Shown piece by piece: positions 18,087-29,701 of a stretch of 64,000 nt of DNA (the first letter of the stretch is position 1; each line of letters starts with the position of its first letter). Origin of the DNA: Akkermansia muciniphila (GTDB taxonomy: Bacteria > Verrucomicrobiota > Verrucomicrobiia > Verrucomicrobiales > Akkermansiaceae); NCBI RefSeq assembly GCF_002884975.1, contig NZ_PJKB01000001.1, positions 496,001 through 560,000 of the forward strand, read 5' to 3'. The notes under the pieces were generated by a model. It did no database searches and was not told the origin of the DNA. It saw nothing but the letters and a program-made list of their open reading frames with translations. Made by a program: the position numbers and the translations under genes.

Positions 18087-19511
18087 TTAGTGGTTAAGAT
18101 TTTCGTAGGCGGTTTCCTGGGGGCCCGGCATATACGTCCGGTAAGTGATGCCGAAGGCGTCCCTGGCCTGCTCCGGCGTAGAGTACACCCCGGCGCCCGC
18201 AAAGGCAAACATGGATGCGCCCAGCACGGTACTTTCAGATACTTCAGAGACCTTCACGGGGATCCGGAGGATGTCCGCCCGCATCTGGGTCCAGACGCTG
18301 TTTCTGGCGCCTCCGCCCACCAGGATGAGGAATTCGCTTTTGAAGCCGCCCACGGATTCCAGGCGGCGCAGGCGGGATTTCAGCCGCCAGGTAAGCGCTT
18401 CCATGGCGGCGCGGTAAATGTGGCCGCGCGTCCGTCCCAGCACCAGGCCGTTGATGGAGCCTTTCCGGTCCCCGGAAGCCAGGAAGTCCGGAACCATCGT
18501 GACGCCGTCGCAGCCGGGGGGGATGGCGGCCGCTTCCGCATCCATGGTATCGTAGGATTCACCGCGGAAGCAGGCGGCTTTCACCCATTCAATGATGCCG
18601 GAACCGAGCCATTGCAGGCCGGGATTCAGAAGGCCCGGTTCCGCGTCGAATTCCGCCGTGGCTCCGTCCGCGTAGTCCTCCGGTGTCAGCCGGGCCTGCG
18701 CGGAGCGCGCCATCAGGATTTCCCAGGTGCCGGAGGAAAGGACCGGCTGGTCCCTGTCCGCGCCGGAACCGAAGATGGCGAACTGGGTGTCGTGCCCCGC
18801 GGAAATGACGGGGAGGCCCGCCAGGGCGGGAATGCCCATGGCTGCCGCCGCTTCCGGCGTGAGGACGCCGATGGTCTCCCCCGCGTCCACCGTGGGGGGG
18901 AAGAGGCCGCGGCGCAGGCCGAGGCGGTTCAGAATGACGGGGGAGAAGTCTCCCGTTTCCAGGTCCGTGAGCTGGGAGGTTCCGGCCATGGTCCGGTCCG
19001 TCGCCATGACGCCGGTGAGCTTGTACGCCAGGAGGTTGGAGATGAAGAGCCACGCATGGGCCTTTTCCAGCAGTTCCGGGCGGTTTTCCTTGATCCAGAC
19101 GAGCTTGTAAATGGTGTTGAAGGCAAAGGCGCCCACGCCGGAAATACGGTCAAGCTCTTCCTGGGAGATGTACTTGCCGATGTTTTTCATAACCTCCGCC
19201 GTGCGGGGGCATTTCCAGGAAATGACCGGGTAAAGCTGCCGCCCTTCCGTATCCACCAGCGCGCCGTCCACGCCGAAGGTGGTGACGGTTACCGCCCGCA
19301 CCTGTGTCACATCCAGGCCCTCAAGGGCCTTCACGGCGCATTCGGAGAGCTGCTTGAAAATCCGGTCCGCGTCCCAGACGTGGAATTCCGGATTTTCCTC
19401 ACCGGGCAGCGTGGCGTTCGGCTGCGAGGCCTTCCCCGCGATGACGCCTTGTTCATCCACAACCATCGCGCGCACGTTCGTCGCGCCGCAGTCCAAGCAG
19501 AGGGAGTACAT
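18087..19511 (-). CDS. fucK: L-fuculokinase-like FGGY sugar kinase
   Basis: Phosphorylates L-fuculose (possibly also L-rhamnulose) with ATP. The N-terminal FGGY domain begins with the phosphate-binding motif LCLDCGATNVRAMVV, and the C-terminal domain has ILVGGGARNSVWTQMRADIL (about 390) near the nucleotide site. The 474-residue length is normal. The order fucI then fucK then fucA argues for fuculose as substrate. The ATG at 19511 directly abuts the inverted repeat 19514-19542, and no Shine-Dalgarno is visible, so translation initiation may be weak or coupled. Confidence 0.83.
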   Translation of the reverse strand: MYSLCLDCGATNVRAMVVDEQGVIAGKASQPNATLPGEENPEFHVWDADRIFKQLSECAVKALEGLDVTQVRAVTVTTFGVDGALVDTEGRQLYPVISWKCPRTAEVMKNIGKYISQEELDRISGVGAFAFNTIYKLVWIKENRPELLEKAHAWLFISNLLAYKLTGVMATDRTMAGTSQLTDLETGDFSPVILNRLGLRRGLFPPTVDAGETIGVLTPEAAAAMGIPALAGLPVISAGHDTQFAIFGSGADRDQPVLSSGTWEILMARSAQARLTPEDYADGATAEFDAEPGLLNPGLQWLGSGIIEWVKAACFRGESYDTMDAEAAAIPPGCDGVTMVPDFLASGDRKGSINGLVLGRTRGHIYRAAMEALTWRLKSRLRRLESVGGFKSEFLILVGGGARNSVWTQMRADILRIPVKVSEVSESTVLGASMFAFAGAGVYSTPEQARDAFGITYRTYMPGPQETAYENLNH

Positions 19512-19513
19512 GA

Positions 19514-19542
19514 GTTAAGAGTTAATAGTGAAAAGTTAATAG
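19514..19542 (+). repeat. Inverted-repeat copy 1 flanking the four-helix-bundle gene
   Basis: A 29-base stretch rich in AGTTAATAG words. It matches the reverse complement of 19915-19943 at 23 of 29 positions. It contains the stop codon of the four-helix-bundle gene (19536-19538) and ends 3 bases before the fucK ATG. Confidence 0.75.
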
Positions 19543-19901
19543 GAATCCGGTTGAGCTTGTTGAGCTGTTTTGTTAATAGAAATGAGCATTTTAAGGATTT
19601 CCGTGCAGTCCTGGTTGATAGAGGAGTATTCCGTTTCCGTCAGGCTTCCGGTGGCATGCAGCAGTTTAAGCCATGTATGCGTCTCGGAACATTCCTTCAA
19701 GGCAATGCGGGCTTTGGAAAAGAAGTCCCTTCTGCTGCTCCCGTAGACAGCTTCGGATAAATTGGCGGCAATACTCGTACCGGAACGTATGAGCTGGCTG
19801 AGCAATTCCCGCTCGACGTCCTGCTTTTTCAAGTGCCTGCATAATTGAATAATGCGGACCGCGAAAGAAAAGCTTTTAGCGGAAACGAGACTTTCTGCCA
19901 T
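19536..19901 (-). CDS. Four helix bundle protein (S23/IVP-like)
   Basis: A 121-residue helical protein of the family first seen in 23S rRNA intervening sequences (TIGR02436-type). Family features are SFSFAVRIIQLCRHL at the N-terminus, LLSQLIRSGTSIAANLSEA in the middle, and a KARIALKECSETHTWLKLL helix near residue 70. The related Avd protein of diversity-generating retroelements binds RNA and reverse transcriptase; no function is established for stand-alone copies. The gene and its two inverted repeats exactly fill the space between fucI and fucK, which looks like insertion of a small cassette. It has no catalytic motif and no link to fucose chemistry. Confidence 0.85.
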   Translation of the reverse strand: MAESLVSAKSFSFAVRIIQLCRHLKKQDVERELLSQLIRSGTSIAANLSEAVYGSSRRDFFSKARIALKECSETHTWLKLLHATGSLTETEYSSINQDCTEILKMLISINKTAQQAQPDSY

Positions 19902-19914
19902 GTTTTATCCGAAG

Positions 19915-19943
19915 CTGTTAACTATTACCTATTAACTGTTACC
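19915..19943 (-). repeat. Inverted-repeat copy 2 flanking the four-helix-bundle gene
   Basis: Reverse-complement partner of 19514-19542 (23/29). It lies between the four-helix-bundle start codon and the fucI stop at 19952. Confidence 0.75.
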
Positions 19944-19951
19944 TTTCGTTT

Positions 19952-21730
19952 TCAGTATTTTCCGTACAATGGCCCGTAGTTGGCGCAGGCGCGGAAGTCG
20001 GCGCCTTCCGGGTCCGCGGTGCCGTGGAGGCCCCAGGCGGAGGGACGGTAGATTTGGTCGTCCGGGATGTTGTGGGCGTATACGGGGATGCGCAGCATGG
20101 AGGCCAGCGTCAGGATGTCGGAACCGATGTGGCCGTAGGTGAAGGCTCCGTGGTTGGCGCCCATGTTGGCCATGACGCTGTAGACATCCGTGAAGGCTCC
20201 CTTGCCGGTCAGGCGCGGGGCGAACCAGGTGGTCGGCCAGCCCGGATCGGTGCGTTCGTCCAGGGTCTTGTGCACCTTGGCGGGCAGGTCCACGGACCAG
20301 CCTTCCGCCACGATGAGGACGGGGCCGAGGCCCTTGACGATGTTCAGGCGCATCATGGTGACGGGCGCGCCGCCCTTGGTGACGTAGTGGACGGAGTAGC
20401 CGCCGCCGCGGAAGTATTCCCGGTTGGCGGGGCACCAGACGGCTTGTTCCATCATGGTTTTCGCGTCGTCCGGGGTCACGTCCCAGTGCTTTTTCATGAC
20501 GGGCTTGCCGTCCTTGTCCGTGCAGGCCATGCAGCCGTCCAGGGCCGCGGAGCCGGAGTTGATGAGGTGGATGATGCCGTCCTTGGCGTGGCCTTCCAGC
20601 TTGTAGCCCGTGACGCGCTTCACGGCTTCCGGGCTCCAGTAGGTGCGCACGTCCGCAAAGACATTGGCTTGTCCGGTGAGCAGGTAGCCGAAGAGGAGGC
20701 AGGCCCCGTTCAGGGAGTCGTTTTCCGTGGCGAAGGGCATTGGCGCGCGCGGGCCGTTCCAGTCAAAGGTGGAGTTGAGCAGGGTTTCCGCAATGTCTCC
20801 GTTCGGGTAGAAGTCCGTCCAGTGGCGCTGGCCCTGGAAGCCGCCGGCGATGGCCTGGTAGCCCAGGGATTCCTCTTCGCGGTCGATCTTCTTGAGCTTG
20901 GGGTTGCCCTGCATCATGTCCCGGAAGATCATGGCCATCAGCACGCTTTCCTTGAAGGTTCTGCGGCGTCCGGCCTCGTCCAGCTTCAGGTCCGGGCGGT
21001 TCTTGTCTTCGGCGAATTTGAAGACGGCGTCCGCCCATTGCATGGCGAGGTCGAATTCCGCTTCGTCGTAAATCTTCTGGTCCATGCGGCGGCGCACTTC
21101 CGTCATGTCCACGGCCTGCACGCGGATGCCCAGGTAGTTTTCCCAGAAGGACTGGTCCACGATGGAGCCGGCGATGCCCATGGAGCAGCCGCCGATGGAG
21201 AGGTAGCCTTTGCCGCGGAGGGTGGCTACGGCGAGGCCGGCGCGGCAGAAGCGCAGGATTTTTTCAGCCACGTCTTCCGGAATGGAGGTATCCCCAGCGT
21301 CCTGAACGTCTTTTCCGTAAATGGAGAAGGCGGGGAACCCCTTCTGGTTCAGTCCGGCCAGGGCGGCGGCCAGGTACACGGCGCCGGGGCGTTCCGTGCC
21401 GTTGAAGCCCCAGATGGCCTTGGGCGTGAACGGGTCCATGTCAAAGGTCTCGCTGCCGTAGCACCAGCAGGGCGTGACGGCCAGGGAGACGCCGACGTTG
21501 TTGGCCTTGAACTTGTCCGCGCAGGCGGCGGCTTCCGCCGGACCGCCGATGCAGGTGTCTGCGATCACGCACTGGACGGGTTCGCCGGAGGCGTGGCGGA
21601 TGTTGGCCTCAATGAGAGCCGCGGCCGCCTTGGCCATGTTCATGGTTTGATCTTCCAGGGATTCCCGGACGCCGAGGCGGCGGCCGTCAATCGTGGGGCG
21701 GATACCGATGGTTGGTAATGCTGTTTTCAT
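19952..21730 (-). CDS. fucI: L-fucose isomerase
   Basis: Interconverts L-fucose and L-fuculose, an Mn-dependent cytoplasmic step. The 592-residue protein opens [20 protein letters not shown], as in the family. It carries TDFYPNGD near residue 312 and the metal-ligand motif [10 protein letters not shown] near 340 (Glu and Asp ligands), with a third ligand probably in the C-terminal [10 protein letters not shown] region. Length and motif order match E. coli FucI (591). It follows fucP by 27 bases and is separated from fucK only by the four-helix-bundle cassette. Confidence 0.95.
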   Translation of the reverse strand: MKTALPTIGIRPTIDGRRLGVRESLEDQTMNMAKAAAALIEANIRHASGEPVQCVIADTCIGGPAEAAACADKFKANNVGVSLAVTPCWCYGSETFDMDPFTPKAIWGFNGTERPGAVYLAAALAGLNQKGFPAFSIYGKDVQDAGDTSIPEDVAEKILRFCRAGLAVATLRGKGYLSIGGCSMGIAGSIVDQSFWENYLGIRVQAVDMTEVRRRMDQKIYDEAEFDLAMQWADAVFKFAEDKNRPDLKLDEAGRRRTFKESVLMAMIFRDMMQGNPKLKKIDREEESLGYQAIAGGFQGQRHWTDFYPNGDIAETLLNSTFDWNGPRAPMPFATENDSLNGACLLFGYLLTGQANVFADVRTYWSPEAVKRVTGYKLEGHAKDGIIHLINSGSAALDGCMACTDKDGKPVMKKHWDVTPDDAKTMMEQAVWCPANREYFRGGGYSVHYVTKGGAPVTMMRLNIVKGLGPVLIVAEGWSVDLPAKVHKTLDERTDPGWPTTWFAPRLTGKGAFTDVYSVMANMGANHGAFTYGHIGSDILTLASMLRIPVYAHNIPDDQIYRPSAWGLHGTADPEGADFRACANYGPLYGKY

Positions 21731-21757
21731 ATCTTGCGTAGGTGATGTGAAGCTGGT

Positions 21758-23689
21758 TCAGGCCTGGGCAGGCGCATCCTCTTCCTTTTTCAAATGGGTG
21801 TTGCGGAAGAAGAAGCCGTAAATTAGTACCACGGCGAAGCAGATGATGGGAATAAAGAAGGATGACCGCACCGCTTTTTCCACAAAGTTTTCCTGGGCCG
21901 TCTGGAATTGCTTCATGTCCAGGGGGTCGGAAATCAGGTTGCCAAGTACCTCGGCCTGGTTCCCGGAGAGCGTGGTGAGCGCCGGAATCAGGGAGAATTG
22001 CTGAATTTGCTGTTCTCTCCCGGCGGGGGCGGGCAGGCGGTCCAGGTTGGCCTTGAAGACCGCCAGTTCTTCCGGCTTGAGGCCGGAGCAGCCGGGCAGG
22101 GATTTGGCCGCCTGGTCAAAGGCTTCCCCGTCCAGAGTATGGAGGGAAAGGAAGGTATCCAGGTTTTTCTGGAATTTGGCGGCGGCTTTGGCCTGTTCTT
22201 CCCCCCCCGCGGGATTGGCTTCCGACATCTTGTAGAGGGCCAGCATGGCGCCGGAGACGGATTTGCGGGAGTCCGCTGCTTCCGCCTGCGCGATCAGGGG
22301 GCGGTCAATGGATTCAAAGTAGGCCACCTGGTTTTTCACCGTGGTGTTGTCAATGAAGGAGCCCATGTACGGGGTGATGACCGCTCCGCCCAGAATGGCC
22401 ATGATGAGGCCCGCGGCGCCCAGCTTCACTTCGGAACCCAGTCCGCGCAGGGCGATGCCGTAAATGGTGGGGAACATCAGGGACATGCAGCCGGAGATGC
22501 CCACCAGCGTCCAGACGGAGATTTCCTTGGGCAGGTACATGGTGCCCAGGCAGCAGAGGATGCCCGCAATGGCAAAGAGGGACATCATGTTGGCCGGGTT
22601 GAATTTTTTCATCAGGGCCGTGGTGATGGCGCGGCAGGCGATGAACAGGACGATGGAGAAGATGTAGTAGTTGGAGGCCGCCGCTTCCTGCATGCCGGGG
22701 AAGACGGACATGATGTACTTGATGGTCCATGTCCAGACGGCGATCTGAACGCCCACGTAGAAGAACTGGGCCACCACGCCGCAGAAGTAGCGCGGCAGCT
22801 TCACCAGCTTCATGAGCTGGCAGCGGTAGTCCGGCATGATGAGCAGGAAGGCGATGGGCCCGATCATCATGATCAGGATTTGCTGCACCATGCTGAATTC
22901 AAAGGTGGAGTAGTACTGGAACAGGAAGGGAATGAGGATGAAAGCGACGCACAGGCCCAGGCGGCCGAGCTTGGAGGAAAGGGGCTGCGTGTTTTCCTGG
23001 GTGGGCACGCTTTCATCGTCGGACTTGTAGCGGCAGAAGAAGAACCAGATGACGGCGGCGATGGCGACCAGGCCCACATAGGGAACGCACACCCAGAAGA
23101 GCTCGTCGCTGACGATGGCGTTCAGTTGTTCCGGGTCCATGGCCTTGCGGGTGTCCATGTCCGCATCATTCAAGTGCGCCAGGATGAAGTATTTGGCCAG
23201 GAAGATGCCCGTCAGGGAGCCGATTGGGTTGAAGGCCTGGGCGAAGTTCAGGCGGCGTACGCTCGTCTCCTGGGACCCCATGGAGAGGACGAACGGGTTG
23301 CAGGTGGTTTCCAGAATGGAGAGGCCGCCCGCCAGCACGAAGATGGCTACCAGGTAAATGTCAAAACTTTGCCCGATGGCGGCGGGAATGTAGCACAGCG
23401 CGCCGATCATGTAGAACCCCAGGCCGATGAGCACGCCGGCCTTGTAGGAGAATTCCTCCAGCAGGATGGACGCGAAAATGGCAAGCACCGCATACGCCCC
23501 GTAAAAGGAGATTTGCACCCCTGCTGATTCCGAAGCGTTGATCATGAATATCTTGCTGAATGCCGGGACCAGGTTGTCCGTCATGTTGTTCAGCAGGCCC
23601 CACAGCGCAAAACAGGAGACCAGCATGAAGAACGGCAGCCGGTACTGTTTGGGAACGATCGGCACGGTAGAGGTACGGTTTTTGTCCAT
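21758..23689 (-). CDS. fucP: L-fucose:H+ symporter-type MFS permease with extended loop
   Basis: Imports L-fucose across the inner membrane. FucP-like features are LPFFMLVSCFALWGLLNNMT with TM1, SILETTCNPFVLSMG (TM4; E. coli FucP has ...ETAANPFV) and RRLNFAQAFNPIGSLTGI (TM5). Twelve membrane helices can be traced. At 643 residues it is about 200 longer than E. coli FucP, mainly because about 165 hydrophilic, helical residues (roughly 450-610) lie between the last two helices, from DNTTVKNQ to FVEKAVRSS. It is the first gene of the operon, with a candidate promoter at 23747-23775. Confidence 0.85.
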   Translation of the reverse strand: MDKNRTSTVPIVPKQYRLPFFMLVSCFALWGLLNNMTDNLVPAFSKIFMINASESAGVQISFYGAYAVLAIFASILLEEFSYKAGVLIGLGFYMIGALCYIPAAIGQSFDIYLVAIFVLAGGLSILETTCNPFVLSMGSQETSVRRLNFAQAFNPIGSLTGIFLAKYFILAHLNDADMDTRKAMDPEQLNAIVSDELFWVCVPYVGLVAIAAVIWFFFCRYKSDDESVPTQENTQPLSSKLGRLGLCVAFILIPFLFQYYSTFEFSMVQQILIMMIGPIAFLLIMPDYRCQLMKLVKLPRYFCGVVAQFFYVGVQIAVWTWTIKYIMSVFPGMQEAAASNYYIFSIVLFIACRAITTALMKKFNPANMMSLFAIAGILCCLGTMYLPKEISVWTLVGISGCMSLMFPTIYGIALRGLGSEVKLGAAGLIMAILGGAVITPYMGSFIDNTTVKNQVAYFESIDRPLIAQAEAADSRKSVSGAMLALYKMSEANPAGGEEQAKAAAKFQKNLDTFLSLHTLDGEAFDQAAKSLPGCSGLKPEELAVFKANLDRLPAPAGREQQIQQFSLIPALTTLSGNQAEVLGNLISDPLDMKQFQTAQENFVEKAVRSSFFIPIICFAVVLIYGFFFRNTHLKKEEDAPAQA

Positions 23690-23746
23690 ATTGCTTTTGT
23701 CAATCTCTCACAAGGACGGCGGTGCGTCAATCTGGAAACGGAAAAG

Positions 23747-23775
23747 AGTCTAGAAATCATCCAACATGTTGACAA
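23747..23775 (-). promoter_or_regulatory. Candidate promoter of the fucose operon, overlapping a divergent -35 box
   Basis: On the minus strand TTGTCA (23770-23775), a 17-base spacer and TAGACT (23747-23752) precede fucP by about 57 bases. On the plus strand TTGACA lies at 23769-23774 with TATGTT at 23790-23795 (15-base spacer), facing the gene at 23878. The two -35 boxes occupy the same bases. Confidence 0.42.
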
Positions 23776-23877
23776 ATAAAACAAAGCGGTATGTTTGGGT
23801 TGGGATATCCTGTCAGCGTTCACGGGAGACCCGGCTTCTCCTTGACTCCTGTTTCCGAGGCGGCTAAGGATGGGCTG

Positions 23878-24390
23878 ATGAAGAAGTGCATTCTTGCCGT
23901 TTGTCTTGGGCTAGCCGGTTTTTGGGGCGTTCAGGCGGAAGATTCCCCCGTCGCCAATCCGGAAAAGACGGATGAAAAAAGCGGCGTGACGCTGCCGTCC
24001 GGAGAACTGCTGTCAGACCATGTGGCGGAGGCGGAGTTTACGGGTATTATTCACCGCAAGTGCAGGTTCCTTACCTCCCTCTGTCCGGACAAGTGTGACC
24101 ACGCCAAGGATTTCGCCGCCTTCCGGATTATCAAGTATCTGGATTACCAGAAACCCGGCAAGTACGGGGATGAAAAGCAGGAGCAGTTGATGATTGACGT
24201 TAATCCGGCGCACAAGCCCATCCTGCAGGGGGCGGACATCCTGAAAAAGGTAGCCGCCCTGAAGCCGGGGGACAAGGTTGTCCTTCACTGGTCCCATTAC
24301 TACATGCACCGGGATTCCAGCTCCTTTCCGGAACGTCCCGTGATTTCCATAGAGCCGGCGGTTCCTTCCAGTGGAAAAACGGAAGGTTGA
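23878..24390 (+). CDS. Small secreted protein of unknown function
   Basis: A 170-residue protein with a signal peptide (MKKCILAVCLGLAGFWGVQA, then EDSP). The mature part has four Cys, three close together in RKCRFLTSLCPDKCDHAKDF (residues 61-80), and a C-terminal beta-rich segment with KPGDKVVLHWSHYYMHRD. The composition suggests a compact periplasmic domain stabilised by disulfides or a metal. I do not recognise the family. It is divergent from fucP and lies 144 bases before the sialidase on the same strand, so co-expression with mucin sugar genes is possible. Confidence 0.65.
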   Translation: MKKCILAVCLGLAGFWGVQAEDSPVANPEKTDEKSGVTLPSGELLSDHVAEAEFTGIIHRKCRFLTSLCPDKCDHAKDFAAFRIIKYLDYQKPGKYGDEKQEQLMIDVNPAHKPILQGADILKKVAALKPGDKVVLHWSHYYMHRDSSSFPERPVISIEPAVPSSGKTEG

Positions 24391-24534
24391 GGACTGGTCT
24401 TTCTACATGCCTCCCAGGCAAGGCTGGACGCGGCGGAAAAGCGTGTGTTAGGAAACGGGCTGGCAATGACGCAGCTCCGGGCAAGATTGTTCCGGTTCGT
24501 TGCGTATTGTCCTGCGAAACACACCATAAATACG

Positions 24535-26583
24535 ATGCGTTTATCTTTGAATACATTAACGGGGCTTGCCCTGCTGTGTGCCCTGGGCATGTCTGTTCCC
24601 GCCGCCCGCGGCACGGAAAGCTTTGAGCAGGCCAAACACGGCAAGTTTACGACGCTTTCCACCAAGTACGGCTCCATGTCCTGCCGGGACGGGGTGGCGG
24701 AAATCGGGGGAGGAGGAAAATCCGGGAAATCTTCCCTGCGGATGTTCGGCGGCCAGGATACCGAACTGAAGCTGGACTTGAAGGATACCCCGTCCAAGGA
24801 AGTTCTGCTGTCCGCCTGGGCGGAGCGCTGGACTGGGCAGGCCCCCTTTGAATTCTCCATTGTGGCCGTAGGGCCCAAGGGGGAAAAGAAGATTTATGAC
24901 GGCAAGGACATCAGGACGGGCGGCTTCAATACCAAGATAAAGACCCATGTCCCCGCCGGAACGCGCTCCCTGGTGTTCAAGCTGACATCTCCGGAAAACA
25001 AGGGGTTGAGGCTGGATGACCTGTTCATCGTGCCCAGCATTCCCATGAAGGTGAATCCGCAGGTGGAGATGGCTTCTTCCGCCTATCCGGTGATGGTGCG
25101 CATTCCGTGCAATCCCGTTCTTTCCCTGAAGGTTCAAACGGACGGCTGCCTCAATCCGCAGTTCCTGACGGCCGTCAATCTGGATTTCACGGGCACGACG
25201 AAGCTTTCCGACATTGAATCCGTGACGGTGATGCGGGGAGACGAGGCACCTCCCGTTCTCCAGGGAGAGAAGACGCTCCAGGTGGATGCCTCCCAGATAC
25301 TGGGCACGGTGAAGCTTTCCGGCGCCTCCAAGCCCCAGGTTCCCGTGAAGGGGAAACTGGAGCTGGATCCCGGCGACAATTACCTGTGGGCCTGCGTGAC
25401 GATGAAGGAAGGCGCCTCCCTGGACGGCAGGGTGGTGGTGCGCCCGGCCAGCGTTGTGGCGGGGAACAAGCTGATGAAGGTGGCCAATGCCGCCCCGGTG
25501 GCGCAGCGCATCGGCGTTGCCGTAGTGAAGCACGGGGATTTCAATTCCAAATTCTACCGCATTCCCGGCCTGGTCCGGACGAAAAAGGGTTCCCTTCTGG
25601 CTGTGTATGATATCCGCTATGACCGTTCCAACGACCTGCCGGCCAATATTGACGTGGGCGTGAGCCGCTCCACGGACGGAGGCCGCACCTGGTCCGACGT
25701 CAAGATCGCCATGGACGATTCCAAGATTGATCCCTCCCTGGGCGCTACCAACGGCGTGGGGGACCCCGCCATTCTGGTGGATGAAAAGACCGGCCGCGTC
25801 TGGGCAGCCGCCCTCTGGAGCCACAAGCACTCCATCTGGGGCAGCAAGTCCGGAGACAATTCCCCGGATGCCTGCGGGCAGCTGGCGCTGGCGTACAGCG
25901 ATGACGACGGCCTTACCTGGTCCAAGCCCATCAACATTACGGAACAGACCAAGGACAAGGACTGGCGCATTCTGTTCAACGGCCCCGGCAACGGCATCTG
26001 CATGAAGGACGGCACGCTGGTCTTTGCCGCCCAGTACTGGGACGGCAAGGGTGTGCCGTGGTCCACCATCGTTTATTCCAAGGACCAGGGCAAGACCTGG
26101 CACTGCGGCACGGGCGTCAATGAGCAGACGACGGAAGCCCAGGTGATTGAGTTGAAAGACGGCTCCATCATGATCAATGCCCGCTGCAACTGGGGCGGCT
26201 CCCGCGTGGTGGGCGTTACGAAGGACCTGGGCAAAACATGGGAAAAACACCCCACCAACCGCACTCCCCAGTTGAGGGAACCCGTCTGCCAGGGCAGCCT
26301 GCTTGCCGTGGACGGAGTGCCGGGCGCGGGCAGGGTGGTCCTGTTCTCCAACCCCAACACCACCTCCGGGCGTTCCCACATGACCCTGAAGGCTTCCACG
26401 GATGACGCCGGTTCATGGCCGGAGGACAAGTGGCTCCTTTACGACGCCCGCAACGGCTGGGGCTATTCCTGCCTGGCTCCCGTGGATAAAAACCACGTGG
26501 GCGTGCTGTATGAATCCCAGGGGGCGCTGAACTTCCTGAAAATCCCGTACAAGGAGGTTCTCAATGCGGGCAGTGCGCGCTGA
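24535..26583 (+). CDS. GH33 exo-alpha-sialidase with N-terminal domains
   Basis: Hydrolyses terminal sialic acids from mucin glycans, exposing underlying sugars. The 682-residue protein has a signal peptide (about 1-25) and two N-terminal beta domains (about 30-310) of the kind found before bacterial sialidase propellers. The propeller has the YRIPGLVRTKKGSLLAVYD (RIP) motif near 340 and Asp boxes SRSTDGGRTW, AYSDDDGLTW, YSKDQGKTW and VTKDLGKTW. I use the ATG at 24535, which begins the signal peptide; the frame is open 30 codons upstream without secretion features. It is followed by a strong terminator. Confidence 0.93.
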   Translation: MRLSLNTLTGLALLCALGMSVPAARGTESFEQAKHGKFTTLSTKYGSMSCRDGVAEIGGGGKSGKSSLRMFGGQDTELKLDLKDTPSKEVLLSAWAERWTGQAPFEFSIVAVGPKGEKKIYDGKDIRTGGFNTKIKTHVPAGTRSLVFKLTSPENKGLRLDDLFIVPSIPMKVNPQVEMASSAYPVMVRIPCNPVLSLKVQTDGCLNPQFLTAVNLDFTGTTKLSDIESVTVMRGDEAPPVLQGEKTLQVDASQILGTVKLSGASKPQVPVKGKLELDPGDNYLWACVTMKEGASLDGRVVVRPASVVAGNKLMKVANAAPVAQRIGVAVVKHGDFNSKFYRIPGLVRTKKGSLLAVYDIRYDRSNDLPANIDVGVSRSTDGGRTWSDVKIAMDDSKIDPSLGATNGVGDPAILVDEKTGRVWAAALWSHKHSIWGSKSGDNSPDACGQLALAYSDDDGLTWSKPINITEQTKDKDWRILFNGPGNGICMKDGTLVFAAQYWDGKGVPWSTIVYSKDQGKTWHCGTGVNEQTTEAQVIELKDGSIMINARCNWGGSRVVGVTKDLGKTWEKHPTNRTPQLREPVCQGSLLAVDGVPGAGRVVLFSNPNTTSGRSHMTLKASTDDAGSWPEDKWLLYDARNGWGYSCLAPVDKNHVGVLYESQGALNFLKIPYKEVLNAGSAR

Positions 26584-26605
26584 CGCCGCTTCCCGTTAAT
26601 CGTTT

Positions 26606-26639
26606 ACGGGCCGTTTCCTTCCGGGAGCGGCCCGTTTTT
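26606..26639 (+). terminator. Rho-independent terminator after the sialidase
   Basis: ACGGGCCG (26606-26613) pairs with CGGCCCGT (26628-26635), followed by TTTTT, 22 bases after the stop codon. Confidence 0.85.
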
Positions 26640-26824
26640 GTGGCGGTGGTCCTTGGGCAGGACTTCCTCCAAAACCCCCGCTCCCATGCGGCGGTGTTTT
26701 TTCAGGCCGCGGCAATGTGTTCCTTCACTGTGTTTCCTGATGGCCGCGCTACTTGGGAACAAGAGGTTCCGGGCCTTGTAAAAAAGCTTTGCCTGGATAA
26801 CCCCGTTTTCCTGTTTCCCGGCGG

Positions 26825-27418
26825 TCACTCCAGAAAAGAAGCCAGCGCGTCCTTCAGCATGTTCCTGGCGCGGAACAGCAGGCTTTTGGTGGCGGGAACC
26901 GTCATGTCAAGCGTCCGGGCTATTTCCTCGTAAGGCATGTTTTCAAAGCGGCGCAGCTGGACGGCCAGGCGCGCCTTTTCAGGCAGGGCAGCGATGGCGT
27001 TATCCACGGCCCGCTGGAGTTCGGTATGCTCCAGGGCCTCATCCGGAGCCTGGGAGGGCTCCAGAAACACGGTCATGCCGCCTTCCTCCTCCATGGCGTC
27101 CGCGGAGGTGGTGGGCTTGCGCTTCTGGCGGCGCACTTCATTGAACACCAGATTGCGCAGGATGGTGAACATCCAGGTGGTGAACCGGGCGGAGGGTTCA
27201 TAATTCCCGGCTCCTTTCCAGACGCGGATGAAAACCTGCTGGGCGATGTCCTCCACCTCCGGCCCATTGTTCAGCATGCGGGCCACGGTGGCGTACACGG
27301 AATTCTGGTGTTTGCGGACCAGCATTTCCATGGCGGAAGCGTCGCCATTCCTGACTCTCAGCATCAGCTGGGCGTCCTCGTCCGGTTCGGCGGATGGCAT
27401 GTGTTGTGCTTCGTCCAT
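26825..27418 (-). CDS. RNA polymerase ECF-type sigma factor
   Basis: A 197-residue sigma-70 family factor. Region 2 reads NSVYATVARMLNNGPEVEDI with QQVFIRVWKGAGNYEP; region 4 reads LPEKARLAVQLRRFENMPYE with the helix-turn-helix up to LLFRARNMLK. The ATG at 27418 has AAGGGA 6 bases upstream. A much longer open frame extends through it on this strand, but that part is only the antisense of thiC. No anti-sigma gene is adjacent, so its control is not evident. It is divergent from the thiC riboswitch. Confidence 0.88.
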   Translation of the reverse strand: MDEAQHMPSAEPDEDAQLMLRVRNGDASAMEMLVRKHQNSVYATVARMLNNGPEVEDIAQQVFIRVWKGAGNYEPSARFTTWMFTILRNLVFNEVRRQKRKPTTSADAMEEEGGMTVFLEPSQAPDEALEHTELQRAVDNAIAALPEKARLAVQLRRFENMPYEEIARTLDMTVPATKSLLFRARNMLKDALASFLE

Positions 27419-27514
27419 GAAATTCCCTTGTATAAACCCCGTGGGGGGAGGAAGGTTGCATTTGGCGGCCTGATGGGCCTGTAAAAAATTTTTATCCCAT
27501 TTTCCCCGAGCTGA

Positions 27515-29617
<2,103 letters not shown>

Positions 29618-29701
29618 GGAACCCGAAGGCGCGGCATTCCGGCTGCGGGAATATCTGAAAAAGAATGACAAGGGCAGGGAGGGTGCTATGATGCCCACAA
29701 G

